Below are positions 16,728 through 25,252 of a stretch of DNA of 64,000 nucleotides, piece after piece. The stretch lies in NCBI RefSeq assembly GCF_010586825.1, contig NZ_JAAAGB010000002.1, positions 248,001-312,000 on the forward strand, read 5' to 3'. The notes beneath the pieces were generated by a model. The model saw only the letters and a program-made list of their open reading frames with translations, did no database searches and was not told where the DNA came from. Source of the stretch: Draconibacterium mangrovi. Its GTDB lineage: Bacteria > Bacteroidota > Bacteroidia > Bacteroidales > Prolixibacteraceae. The position numbers were made by a program, and so were the translations under genes. Position 1 is the first letter of the stretch, and every line of letters starts with the position of its first letter.

Positions 16728-17744
16728 TTACTCCGGATTATAACCCGAATCGTTCAAAATCTGCTGAAAATCGTAATTGGCCATCAACTCGGGCACGGTT
16801 ACCTCAGGGTGTTTTTTCATGTATTGCCGAACAATCTGCCAGCCAATCCATACGCCGGTTCTTCCGGGCGAGTCGAGCGGAAAACCACTGGTTGACGGTG
16901 CCGGGTTAATGTAGCGGATAATATCCATACGTTTGCTGGTGTACAACATTTCGTGCTCAATAAGGTAAGTCCACATTTGCGGTTCGTTCATATGGCACCA
17001 CTCCAGTTGTTGTGTGGTGTAGCCAATTTTCAGCGAGTCTTCCATATCGGGCAACATGGCGTCAACCAGGTACATCAGTTTCCCCTTTTCAACCATTTTG
17101 CCCAGCAGGTTGGTAGCGCGGTCTTCGTGCTCAAACTCGGTAATTGCCCAGGCAAAAGCCACGTCCGACAAAATCTTGTCTTTGTGCATGTTTTGTACTT
17201 TATACTGAGGCGTAGTTTGTAATTGCTCGTAAAACTTACAATCACGCCCCAGGTATTTGTCGAGGCTTATTCCGATAATATTTTCGGCCGTAACAACCGA
17301 TTGATTAAATCCCGAAATATAAGTGTAAATCGTCGGCAGTTCTTTCTCCGGGAAATGGTAGCTGTAATACTTAAATGCTTTTGTCAGGCCTTTCTCAAGT
17401 TTTGTGAGGTTGGGGAACACCGAGTCGGTTTTTAGTTTTACGTCCTGAATAAGCGAGTCGTTTAAAAACAGGCTTATCATTGCTGCAAAATCTTCGTCGC
17501 CAATTCCACCCACCTGAATAACGCGATAAGTGTACAAATTAAAAAAATCGGGGTAAGCGTTGCTCAGTTCCGTTATTGTTTCCAGCGTGTCTTTTCCTTC
17601 AAGGTTAAAAAGCTGCTCGCCAAACCGCACCACTTCAACCTCTTTCTCAACATCAGAAATATTTACTTTTAAGGGATTTCGTTTACATGAAAAGAAAATC
17701 AGGGCAATAACGCCCATAAAAACCACTGCTTTTATCCACTTCAT
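16728..17744 (-). CDS. gldB: GldB-like gliding motility lipoprotein
   Basis: A 338-residue lipoprotein of the GldB family. The signal peptide has a lipobox FFSC (Cys about residue 20), so the protein is membrane anchored, facing the periplasm. Family strings include VEKEVEVVRFGEQLF, YPDFFNLYTYRVIQVGG, NQSVVTAENIIGISLDKYLG (split over the family core near residue 145), and the C-terminal GRTGVWIGWQIVRQYMKKHP. GldB is required for gliding and is linked to T9SS function in Flavobacterium; non-gliding Bacteroidales also carry it, so gliding cannot be concluded. It is transcribed divergently from nadE with 138 bases between starts and is followed by the 42-nt repeat array. Confidence 0.85.
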   Translation of the reverse strand: MKWIKAVVFMGVIALIFFSCKRNPLKVNISDVEKEVEVVRFGEQLFNLEGKDTLETITELSNAYPDFFNLYTYRVIQVGGIGDEDFAAMISLFLNDSLIQDVKLKTDSVFPNLTKLEKGLTKAFKYYSYHFPEKELPTIYTYISGFNQSVVTAENIIGISLDKYLGRDCKFYEQLQTTPQYKVQNMHKDKILSDVAFAWAITEFEHEDRATNLLGKMVEKGKLMYLVDAMLPDMEDSLKIGYTTQQLEWCHMNEPQMWTYLIEHEMLYTSKRMDIIRYINPAPSTSGFPLDSPGRTGVWIGWQIVRQYMKKHPEVTVPELMANYDFQQILNDSGYNPE

Positions 17745-17882
17745 TTTACAAGAAATTTAAATCATTACGCTTACACTTCTTATTTATTGCAAAACTGAAC
17801 TAAAAATTGGAGATTTGCAATCGTCATTCTATTTAAACAAACTTCGGATTTCGCACTTCGGTCTTCCGGCTAATATAGAAAA

Positions 17883-19526
17883 ATGAAAGTTGCACTGGCA
17901 CAGTTAAATTATACCATCGGCGATTTTGAAGGAAATGCGTCGAAGATTATTGCAGAGATCAACCGCCTGAAACAAGCGAACGTTGATCTGGTTGTTTTTT
18001 CCGAATTGTCGGTAACCGGTTATTACCCGCACGATTTGCTGGAGAAAAAGGAGTTTATTGCAAAAGCCGATGATGCTGTTGCCGAAATAGCAAAGCACTG
18101 CCACGGAATTGCAGCGTTGGTTGGTGCACCGCGTATTAACCAGCACGAACGTGGTAAAACACTTTTTAATTCGGCACTGTTTCTGGCCGATGGCGAAATT
18201 AAAAGCAGCCACAACAAAACGCTGCTGCCTACCTACGATATTTTTGATGAGTACCGCCACTTTGAGCCGAACCGTGAGTTTAGCCTGGTAGAATACAAAG
18301 GCGAAAAGATTGCTGTTACCATTTGTGAAGACCTGTGGGACGAGCAACCAACGGCCAACGAGTTTGGCAAAGACAAGCTTTACTCAATATCGCCAATGGA
18401 GGAGCTGGCGAAGCTAAAACCCGATTTTGTGGTCAACCTTTCTGCATCACCATTTTCGTATAACCAGGAAGGCTGGCGAAAGAATGTATTGATAACAAAA
18501 GCAAAAAAATACGGCATCCCAATTTTGTATTGTAACCAGGTGGGTGCACAAACCGAATTGGTTTTTGATGGCGGATCGGTGTACATCGATGCCACCGGCG
18601 AGATTGTAAAAGAGCTGAAATATTTTGAGGAAGATTGCCTCGTGCTCGATACTAAATCGCTGGGCGAAAAAGCGCTGCAACCAAAAGTTGATTACATCGA
18701 AAAAATACACGATGCACTGGTACTGGGCATTCGCGACTATTTTAAAAAGATGGGCTTTAAGCAGGCTACGCTGGGTTTGTCGGGCGGAATTGACTCGGCA
18801 GTAACAGTGGTACTAGCTGTTCGTGCTTTGGGTGCCGAAAATGTGCGCGTGTTGTTAATGCCATCAAAATATTCGTCGGACCACAGTGTGAATGATGCTC
18901 GCGAACTGGCTGAAAACCTCGGAATTCGTTACGATGTAGTGAATATTCAATCGGCAGTCGATCAGTTTGAGTCGGCACTCTCGTCAATCTTCGAAGGTCG
19001 CTCGCCCGATGTTACCGAAGAAAATATTCAGGCCCGTGCGCGCGGAATTTATATGATGGCGATTTCGAATAAATTTGGCCATATTCTGTTAAACACAACA
19101 AACAAAAGCGAATGTGCTGTTGGTTACGGTACACTGTACGGCGACATGAATGGCGGCCTGGCTGTGCTTGGCGATGTTTACAAACTGGATGTGTTTAAAC
19201 TGTCGCGGTTTATGAATAAGGATGGTGAGATAATTCCGGAGAATACCATTGTTAAACCTCCGTCAGCAGAGTTACGCCCCGATCAGAAAGATACCGATTC
19301 GTTGCCTGAATACGAAGAACTGGACGATATGCTTTTCAACTACATTGAACTGAATAAATCACCAAAAGAAATCGCTGCCTTGGGCTATGACGAGGCAGTG
19401 GTTCGAAGAGTGATAAGAATGGTGAACATGAATGAATATAAACGTTTTCAGGCAGCTCCGATTTTAAGAGTAAGTTCAAAAGCTTTTGGCTTCGGACGAA
19501 AAATGCCGCTGGTTGCCCGTTACTAG
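17883..19526 (+). CDS. nadE: Glutamine-dependent NAD+ synthetase
   Basis: A 547-residue two-domain enzyme that makes NAD+ from deamido-NAD+, ATP and glutamine. The N-terminal nitrilase-like glutaminase (about residues 1-255) has the triad Glu41, Lys112 and Cys148 (FSELSVTGY, HNKTLLP and VTICEDLW). The C-terminal synthetase (about 275-547) has the PP-loop LGLSGGIDSAV at 297-307, followed by NTTNKSECAVGYGTLYGDM and the DQKDTDSLPEYEELD loop. Length is normal for the single-chain bacterial type, which channels ammonia between domains. The ATG at 17883 follows an A-rich leader. The gene appears monocistronic. Identification is secure. Confidence 0.95.
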   Translation: MKVALAQLNYTIGDFEGNASKIIAEINRLKQANVDLVVFSELSVTGYYPHDLLEKKEFIAKADDAVAEIAKHCHGIAALVGAPRINQHERGKTLFNSALFLADGEIKSSHNKTLLPTYDIFDEYRHFEPNREFSLVEYKGEKIAVTICEDLWDEQPTANEFGKDKLYSISPMEELAKLKPDFVVNLSASPFSYNQEGWRKNVLITKAKKYGIPILYCNQVGAQTELVFDGGSVYIDATGEIVKELKYFEEDCLVLDTKSLGEKALQPKVDYIEKIHDALVLGIRDYFKKMGFKQATLGLSGGIDSAVTVVLAVRALGAENVRVLLMPSKYSSDHSVNDARELAENLGIRYDVVNIQSAVDQFESALSSIFEGRSPDVTEENIQARARGIYMMAISNKFGHILLNTTNKSECAVGYGTLYGDMNGGLAVLGDVYKLDVFKLSRFMNKDGEIIPENTIVKPPSAELRPDQKDTDSLPEYEELDDMLFNYIELNKSPKEIAALGYDEAVVRRVIRMVNMNEYKRFQAAPILRVSSKAFGFGRKMPLVARY

Positions 19527-19631
19527 CCATGTGAATTTTTTATCAACCGTTTTCAGCCCAATTGTTGATGATATTATTCCGTTTTGAGGTAAAATAAACG
19601 TTAAAAAAGAATCAATTTTAACAATTTTTTT

Positions 19632-19639
19632 TAGCTTTG
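19632..19639 (+). promoter_or_regulatory. -7 box (TAGCTTTG) for the Crp/Fnr regulator
   Basis: An exact TAnnTTTG match 27 bases before the ATG at 19666. The preceding 139-base gap after nadE has no clear terminator. Confidence 0.5.
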
Positions 19640-19665
19640 ATGCTGTAAAACATACAGACGGGTAT

Positions 19666-20367
19666 ATGTTAAATTCAGATATTGGACTTCGAGACCTGGT
19701 TGACAATCAGAAATCAATTTTTTATTTGTTGGGGCAGGAAGATAAAGACGACTTGCAACACCATATTTCTCTTTCGCAGTACAAAAAGAATGAATTTATT
19801 TACAAAGAAGGAGATAAGCCGAATGGATTTTTGGTTTTGATTGACGGAAAGGTTAAGATTTTTAAAGAAGGAGTGGGCGGTAGAGAGCAGATTATTCGTA
19901 TGACAAAACCGCTTGGATTGATCGGTTATCGTGCTTTACTTGCCGAGGAAACACACAACGGTTCGGCGGTAACACTTGAAGAGTCGCTCGTTTGTACCAT
20001 CGATCCTGATTTCATTTTTGAACGCGCCTTAAAAAACCCTGATTTTTCATTTAAGATTATCAGTAAACTTTCGAAAGAACTGGGTTTCTCCAATGCCCGA
20101 ACTGTAACTTTAACACAAAAACATATCCGTGGTCGTTTGGCCGAATCGCTGATTCTTTTGAAAGATAAATATGGTTTCGAAAACGACGGAACAACATTAA
20201 AAGCATTCTTATCGCGCGAGGATATTGCTAACCTCTCTAATATGACCACATCAAATGCCATTCGTACATTATCAACTTTTGCCAACGAAAAAGTAATTGC
20301 TATCGATGGCAGAAAGATTCGGATTTTGGATACCACCCGCCTGGAGCGTATCAGTAAATTAGGTTAA
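19666..20367 (+). CDS. Crp/Fnr family transcriptional regulator
   Basis: A 233-residue regulator. The N-terminal cyclic-nucleotide-binding fold (about residues 20-135) shows FIYKEGDKPNGFLVLIDGKVKIF and GLIGYRALLAEE. A dimerisation helix precedes a C-terminal winged helix (about 150-225) with LSREDIANLSNMTTSNAIRTL as the DNA-reading helix. There is no CxxC-type Fnr iron-sulfur cysteine set at the N-terminus, and the cAMP-contact RxS motif is not evident, so the ligand, if any, is unknown. It forms a single-gene unit with its own promoter and a terminator shared with convergent murF-alr. Confidence 0.88.
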   Translation: MLNSDIGLRDLVDNQKSIFYLLGQEDKDDLQHHISLSQYKKNEFIYKEGDKPNGFLVLIDGKVKIFKEGVGGREQIIRMTKPLGLIGYRALLAEETHNGSAVTLEESLVCTIDPDFIFERALKNPDFSFKIISKLSKELGFSNARTVTLTQKHIRGRLAESLILLKDKYGFENDGTTLKAFLSREDIANLSNMTTSNAIRTLSTFANEKVIAIDGRKIRILDTTRLERISKLG

Positions 20368-20391
20368 CAGTTTTTATAAAAATATTGCGAG

Positions 20392-20423
20392 TGCCACTTG
20401 AGAAATCAGGTGGCATTTTTTTA
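20392..20423 (+). terminator. Terminator after the Crp/Fnr gene
   Basis: TGCCACTTG (20392-20400) pairs with CAGGTGGCA (20407-20415) around AGAAAT, with one G.U pair, followed by seven T. The last bases overlap the 3' end of the convergent murF-alr gene. Confidence 0.88.
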
Positions 20424-22889
20424 TTCCTGTAAATACACCCGTTTCACGCGCTGTGAAATGCCTGTTAAAATCTCATATGGAATAGTTTCAAGTAGCTGGG
20501 CCACCTTTGAAATGGAAATATTTGGCCCAAAAATTTCAACCTTGTCGCCCGGATTAACTTCCAGGTTGGTAACGTCGAGCATCAGCATGTCCATACATAT
20601 ATTTCCGATTATTCTTGCTTCTTGTCCGTTAACAAAAGCACTGCCTAAACCGTTGCCCAGTCGGCGGTTTATTCCGTCGGCATAACCCATTGGAACAACG
20701 GCTACCCGGCTTTGTTGCTTAATTTTTCCTTTTCGGTTGTACCCAACAGTTTCGTTTGTGTTTACGGTTTTAACCTGCGATACTGTGGTTTTTAGGGTGC
20801 TGATTTGTTGTAACGCTAATCCGGTTTGCGAAATGCCGTAAAGCCCAATTCCCAGCCGCACCATATTCATTTGCTGATCGGGAAAACGTTCAATACCGGC
20901 CGAGTTTAAAATGTGTTTGTCGATTTTATAGTCAAAGGCATTTTCAATCTGCGCCGATAAATCTGCAAATCGCGTGAACTGTTCCTGGGTAAATTCATCA
21001 AGTTCCGGTTCGTCGCTTCCGGCAAGGTGTGAAAAAACAGACTTGACTTTTAGATGCTTATTGGTTTTAATAAATGTAAGTACTTCTTCAACTTCTTTTT
21101 CCGTTTTCAGGCCAAGACGGTTCATGCCTGTGTCGATTTTTATGTGAATGGGGAAGTTGCTTAAACCAAATTCTTCCAAAGCCTTTACAAATTCTTGTAA
21201 TAATTGGAAGCTGTAGATATTTGGTTCCAGGTTAAAATCAATAATATTCTGAAAACTGTCGTGTTCGGGATTCATCACTACAATTGGAGTAATGATGCCT
21301 GCATTTCGCAGTTGAACACCTTCGTCGGCCACAGCAACTGCCAGGTAATCTACATTTTGGTGCTGCAAAAGTTGCGCAATTTCCACATCGCCGCTACCAT
21401 ACGAGAAAGCTTTTACCATTATCATTATTTTGGTTTCCGGGCGCAATAATTTTCTGAAAGTGTTAAGATTATGCACCAGCGCATTCAGGTTTATTTCAAG
21501 CACCGTTTGATGTGCTTTCTGTTGAAGTAGCGCTGATATTTTCTCCAGTTCAAATTGCCGCGCACCTTTTAATAAAATTGCCGACGATGAATAGTTGCTT
21601 CGCACAAAGCGTTTTTCAAACTCACTGCGATCGGTATAAAACTCACTTTCCAATTGAAAAATATGCTGGTGTTGGTAAAGGTCTTTGCCGATTCCGGTGA
21701 GTTTGTTAATTCCCCATTCCTGTAAAAGCTGGTTTACCTTCGAATAAAGTTCTGTCGTTTCAATACCTGTTTGCTGAATATCAGATAAAATTACATGCTT
21801 AAACAAATGGCTTTTGGCTGCTTGTTGTTTCAGCACCGACAGCGCAATACTCAGCGAATTCAAATCCGAATTGTAATAGTCGTTAATAAGCAAACAATTG
21901 TTTATTCCCTGTTTAATTTCGAGGCGCATAGCCACCGGTTGCAGCTTACTGAATTGCGTTAGAAAATCTGTTGGGTCTTTCTTCAAAGCAATTAGCGTAG
22001 CAAAACAATGGCAGGCATTTTCAAGTGCTGAATCATCAGTGAATGGAATTGAAAATGAATAATAATTATTGTTTATTCTTACCTCAATTTCAGTACAAGT
22101 CGATTTAATTTTGCTTTTAAACAAAATAGCCGCATTGTCGTTTTTCAACGACCAGTTTATGGGATCAATATTGTTTTGCGAACAAAACTCTGTGATGTTT
22201 TTTGAGTAGAAGCGATCTGACCGAAATACCAGTTTTTTTGCGCCTGTAAAAAGTTTTAATTTCTCGAGCAGTTTCTCCTCAAGCGAGTGAAAATTTTCCT
22301 GGTGAGCATCACCAATGTTGGTCAGTATTCCAATGTCGGGCCGAACGATTGGCGCAAGTTTTTGCATTTCACCGGGCTCCGAGATTCCTGCTTCTAACAG
22401 GGCAAGATCGTATTGCTCATCAATTAACAATGCCGATAAGGGAACACCTACCTGAGAGTTGTAGCTTTTCGGGCTTCGTATAATCTTCAACTCTGCAGAA
22501 AGGAGATCGTACAACCACTCTTTAATAATGGTTTTTCCGTTGCTGCCTGTAATCCCAATAACAAGCTTCGAAAACTGTTCTCGGTTATAAGCGGCTAGTT
22601 GCTGAAGTGCAAAACCGGTGTCCTCAACCAAAATGTAGTTGGCATGGTCATCAATAAAATTTTTGTCGGAAACGATAAATAGCTGCACACCTTTTTTACG
22701 AAGTTGGGCGATGTAATTATGTCCGTTAAAAACGGGGCCTGTTAAGGCAAAAAAGGTAACGTGTGATCCGCCGAAGAAAGTCCTGCTGTTGGTAATGATT
22801 TCTGAAACAGTAAAATCCTGAAATGATGAGGAAGCGAAAAACTCACCATTTACTACGGCGTTTATTTGTTTTGCCGTCAGGTTGATCAT
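20421..22889 (-). CDS. murF-alr: Bifunctional MurF ligase / alanine racemase
   Basis: An 822-residue fusion. The N-terminal half (about residues 1-450) is UDP-MurNAc-tripeptide:D-Ala-D-Ala ligase, with the ATP loop GITGSNGKT ending at Lys119, plus SYNSQVGVPLSALL, LLEAGISEPGEM and TNIGDAHQENF. The C-terminal half (about 458-822) is a PLP alanine racemase: VLEINLNALVHNL, the PLP lysine in MVKAFSYGSG at Lys493, HIKIDTGMNRLG, and the region VAVVPMGYADGINRR. It supplies D-alanine and attaches D-Ala-D-Ala in peptidoglycan synthesis. This fusion is a known Bacteroidota arrangement. Its ATG shares one base with the tdk stop (TAATG), indicating coupled translation. Confidence 0.95.
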   Translation of the reverse strand: MINLTAKQINAVVNGEFFASSSFQDFTVSEIITNSRTFFGGSHVTFFALTGPVFNGHNYIAQLRKKGVQLFIVSDKNFIDDHANYILVEDTGFALQQLAAYNREQFSKLVIGITGSNGKTIIKEWLYDLLSAELKIIRSPKSYNSQVGVPLSALLIDEQYDLALLEAGISEPGEMQKLAPIVRPDIGILTNIGDAHQENFHSLEEKLLEKLKLFTGAKKLVFRSDRFYSKNITEFCSQNNIDPINWSLKNDNAAILFKSKIKSTCTEIEVRINNNYYSFSIPFTDDSALENACHCFATLIALKKDPTDFLTQFSKLQPVAMRLEIKQGINNCLLINDYYNSDLNSLSIALSVLKQQAAKSHLFKHVILSDIQQTGIETTELYSKVNQLLQEWGINKLTGIGKDLYQHQHIFQLESEFYTDRSEFEKRFVRSNYSSSAILLKGARQFELEKISALLQQKAHQTVLEINLNALVHNLNTFRKLLRPETKIMIMVKAFSYGSGDVEIAQLLQHQNVDYLAVAVADEGVQLRNAGIITPIVVMNPEHDSFQNIIDFNLEPNIYSFQLLQEFVKALEEFGLSNFPIHIKIDTGMNRLGLKTEKEVEEVLTFIKTNKHLKVKSVFSHLAGSDEPELDEFTQEQFTRFADLSAQIENAFDYKIDKHILNSAGIERFPDQQMNMVRLGIGLYGISQTGLALQQISTLKTTVSQVKTVNTNETVGYNRKGKIKQQSRVAVVPMGYADGINRRLGNGLGSAFVNGQEARIIGNICMDMLMLDVTNLEVNPGDKVEIFGPNISISKVAQLLETIPYEILTGISQRVKRVYLQE

Positions 22890-23467
22890 TATTCCTTATG
22901 TGCTTTGTTGTAACAGCGTCGGCAAAGTGGTTCGTAAATATCTTTTTCGCCCAGCAGAACCACTTGCTCTTTTTCCGAAAGGCGATGAGAGAATTGTGCG
23001 ATGCTCCCGCACCGAACGCAAATAGCATGTACTTTGGTAATGTAATCTGCAACGGCCATCAGTCCTGGAATCGGGCCAAAAGGTTCGCCTTTAAAATCCA
23101 TATCCAGACCAGCCACAATTACGCGAATACCCATATTGGCCAACTGGTTTACCACATTTATCAGGCCTTTGTCGAAAAACTGTGCTTCATCAATTCCAAT
23201 TACATCAACATCTCCGGCCAGCAATAAAATATTGGCCGAGTTTTCAACCGGAGTTGAGTGGATGGCATTTTCATCGTGCGAAACCACCTCCGTTTCCGAG
23301 TAACGAACATCAACCATCGGCTTGAAAATCTCCACTTTTTGTTTGGCAATTTTAGCACGTTTCAGCCGCCTTATCAATTCTTCGGTCTTTCCCGAAAACA
23401 TCGACCCGGCAACAACTTCAATGGTGCCAACTTTTTTATGGCTGTTTATATCTCTTTCAATAAACAT
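22889..23467 (-). CDS. tdk: Thymidine kinase, type II
   Basis: A 192-residue zinc-containing thymidine kinase of dNTP salvage. The P-loop is [11 protein letters not shown] near residues 22-32, the Walker-B-like segment is [10 protein letters not shown] near 88-97, and the zinc-binding lasso uses CVRCG and CRRCY cysteine pairs near residues 149-184. [12 protein letters not shown] and SHRLS are typical. It is first in the operon with murF-alr, overlapping it by one base. The ATG follows an A-rich leader and a good -7 box. Complete and standard length. Confidence 0.94.
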   Translation of the reverse strand: MFIERDINSHKKVGTIEVVAGSMFSGKTEELIRRLKRAKIAKQKVEIFKPMVDVRYSETEVVSHDENAIHSTPVENSANILLLAGDVDVIGIDEAQFFDKGLINVVNQLANMGIRVIVAGLDMDFKGEPFGPIPGLMAVADYITKVHAICVRCGSIAQFSHRLSEKEQVVLLGEKDIYEPLCRRCYNKAHKE

Positions 23468-23526
23468 TTAACGTCACTCTTTTTGGTAATACTATTCTTA
23501 CAGGGTATTTTTATTTACTACTTTTA

Positions 23527-23534
23527 CAAAAATA
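23527..23534 (-). promoter_or_regulatory. -7 box (TATTTTTG) for tdk-murF-alr
   Basis: An exact TAnnTTTG on the minus strand, 60 bases upstream of the tdk ATG at 23467. The gap of 138 bases to 23606 also holds the divergent promoter for the next gene. Confidence 0.5.
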
Positions 23535-23549
23535 AAATTTACAGGCTTG

Positions 23550-23579
23550 TTTGGGCACTGTAAAGCTCGATTAATTTAC
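23550..23579 (+). promoter_or_regulatory. Candidate promoter for the acidic protein gene
   Basis: TTTG at 23550-23553 and TAATTTAC at 23572-23579 are spaced by 18 bases, close to the Bacteroidota -33/-7 arrangement (one mismatch in each late position). The ATG follows at 23606. Confidence 0.4.
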
Positions 23580-23605
23580 CAACATCACGTTAAAAGCTTG
23601 GATGA

Positions 23606-24505
23606 ATGGACAATAAAAAGTTATTTAAATTTCTGCTAAAAGATATTTCGGAGATAGAAGAATTGTTTGCCGAAAAAGGTACAGAAGGATTCGATGAATT
23701 GGAATTGGAATTTATCCGCACTCGTTTTAGTGGTGCAAAACATATCATTCAGCTGTTGAGCGAAAAGGATGTGCCCGCACAAAGAGTTCTGGTGTCAGCA
23801 CCTGTAGCAACAAAAGTGTATGCAGAACCGGAGGCTGTGGAGACGAAAAGTCCAGTGGAGCCACAAGCTACTCTTTCTACTGAAGAAAAGGAAAGTTTGG
23901 CAGCTTTGTCGGATTTTGAGCAGGAGTTAAAGAGCGAAGAAACCAAGCCGGAGAGGGTTGTGAACAAAGAGGAATTTGATTTGCCTGAAGTGGTGTTTGA
24001 AGCGGACGAAGAAAATTCAGATGTTGAAGAGGAAACGGTCGTTGCAGAAGAAGAAGAGGATAGTGTTTCTGAAGTAGAAGAAGAAACTCCCGAAGAAGAA
24101 ACAAAAGAAGAGCCTGTAAGCGGAATAGAGCCTCAGCAAATAAAGGAGCCGGAAAATGAACCGGAGCCTGTTATGACAACTAACAGGATTGGCGATCGTG
24201 TTATTACCGAAAAGTCGGTTAACGATTTGCTTAGCGGCAATGGTGATAAAAAGCTGGAATATAAAATATCGAACAGCCCTGTAAAAAGTATTCAGGCTGC
24301 TATTGGAATAAACGACCGCTATCAATACATCCGCGAGTTGTTTGACGGCAGTGCCGACAGCTTTGCAAAAACGGTTGTCGATCTCGATAAATTAGGCAAC
24401 ATTCAGGAAGCGGTTTCTTATTTGCAGGAGAACTTTAAGTGGAAAAAGAACGAAACCAGCCTAAAATTTGTAAACCTTGTAAAGCGCCGGTTCCCAAATG
24501 GATAA
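23606..24505 (+). CDS. Conserved-type acidic cytoplasmic protein, unknown function
   Basis: A 299-residue protein without signal peptide or membrane segments. Residues 1-55 form a charged helical N-terminus. Residues about 95-190 are strongly acidic, low-complexity Glu/Val/Pro-rich sequence, probably disordered. The C-terminal 110 residues are compact and well mixed (ITEKSVNDLLSG, SIQAAIGINDRYQYIRELF, FAKTVVDLDKLGNIQEAVSYL, and a closing FKWKKNE segment), a domain I recall as conserved in Bacteroidota without a known role. The last eight bases overlap the rsmI start. Upstream it is divergent from tdk. It may be a scaffold or adaptor; no enzymatic motif is visible. Confidence 0.75.
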   Translation: MDNKKLFKFLLKDISEIEELFAEKGTEGFDELELEFIRTRFSGAKHIIQLLSEKDVPAQRVLVSAPVATKVYAEPEAVETKSPVEPQATLSTEEKESLAALSDFEQELKSEETKPERVVNKEEFDLPEVVFEADEENSDVEEETVVAEEEEDSVSEVEEETPEEETKEEPVSGIEPQQIKEPENEPEPVMTTNRIGDRVITEKSVNDLLSGNGDKKLEYKISNSPVKSIQAAIGINDRYQYIRELFDGSADSFAKTVVDLDKLGNIQEAVSYLQENFKWKKNETSLKFVNLVKRRFPNG

Positions 24506-25181
24506 CGAAGCAAAATTAATACTCGTTCCAACGCCCATTGGAAATCTGCAGGATATCACGCTGCGGGCAGTTGAAGTTTTAAAAGCGGCCGATATTATTT
24601 TGGCGGAAGATACACGCGTGTCGTCAAAACTTTTAAAATACCTTGAGATAGATAAGAAGCTGGTTGCACATCATAAGTTTAACGAGCACAAAACCACGGG
24701 GGCAATCGTTTCAAAAATTGAGCAGGGAAATACGGTGGCTTTAATTTCGGATGCCGGAACACCTGCCATTTCCGATCCGGGGTTTCTGTTGGTACGGGCT
24801 TGTGTGGAAAAAAACGTGAAAGTGGAATGTTTACCCGGAGCAACGGCATTAATTCCGGCATTGGCGGTTTCGGGTTTGCCAACCGATAAATTTATTTTCG
24901 AAGGATTTTTACCTCAGAAAAAAGGCCGTCAGACCCGTTTGAAGATTCTTGCCGAAGAATCGCGAACCATTGTTCTTTACGAATCGCCCTATCGTTTGGT
25001 AAAAGCGCTGGGACAGTTTGCCGAATTTTTTGGCCCCGAAAGAAAAGCCTGCGTTTGCCGCGAGCTTAGTAAAATGTTCGAAGAAGTGAAGCGGGGAACT
25101 GTAAATGAGCTACAAGCATACTATTCGGAACATACTCCAAAAGGCGAAATAGTGATCGTTGTTGAAGGAAAACAAAATTGA
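24498..25181 (+). CDS. rsmI: 16S rRNA (cytidine-1402-2'-O) methyltransferase
   Basis: A 227-residue SAM-dependent enzyme of the tetrapyrrole methylase fold that 2'-O-methylates C1402 of 16S rRNA. Signatures: LILVPTPIGNLQDITLRAVEVL at the start, ILAEDTRVSSKLL, HKFNEH, ALISDAGTPAISDPGFLLV, and CLPGATALIPALAVSGLP. The C-terminus FEEVKRGTVNEL and KGEIVIVVEG is typical. It lacks the extra C-terminal extension seen in some gamma-proteobacterial forms, which is usual. It overlaps the preceding gene by eight bases and is cotranscribed with it. Confidence 0.95.
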   Translation: MDNEAKLILVPTPIGNLQDITLRAVEVLKAADIILAEDTRVSSKLLKYLEIDKKLVAHHKFNEHKTTGAIVSKIEQGNTVALISDAGTPAISDPGFLLVRACVEKNVKVECLPGATALIPALAVSGLPTDKFIFEGFLPQKKGRQTRLKILAEESRTIVLYESPYRLVKALGQFAEFFGPERKACVCRELSKMFEEVKRGTVNELQAYYSEHTPKGEIVIVVEGKQN

Positions 25182-25190
25182 CAAACGCGG

Positions 25191-25220
25191 TTTGTTAACA
25201 AAAAAATAGTTATACCTTTA
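25191..25220 (+). promoter_or_regulatory. Promoter of the TonB receptor-SGNH lipoprotein operon
   Basis: TTTG (25191-25194) and TACCTTTA (25213-25220) are separated by 18 bases, matching -33/-7 Bacteroidota spacing with one mismatch in the -7 box. The ATG is at 25253. Confidence 0.5.
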
Positions 25221-25252
25221 GCTTTTCCAAACGGTTACTGTGCTGTCATTCT

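Noticed and set aside
20421-22889. The MurF-alanine racemase fusion as a novelty
   Set aside because: This fusion is a known arrangement in Bacteroidota, so it is annotated but not listed as a finding.
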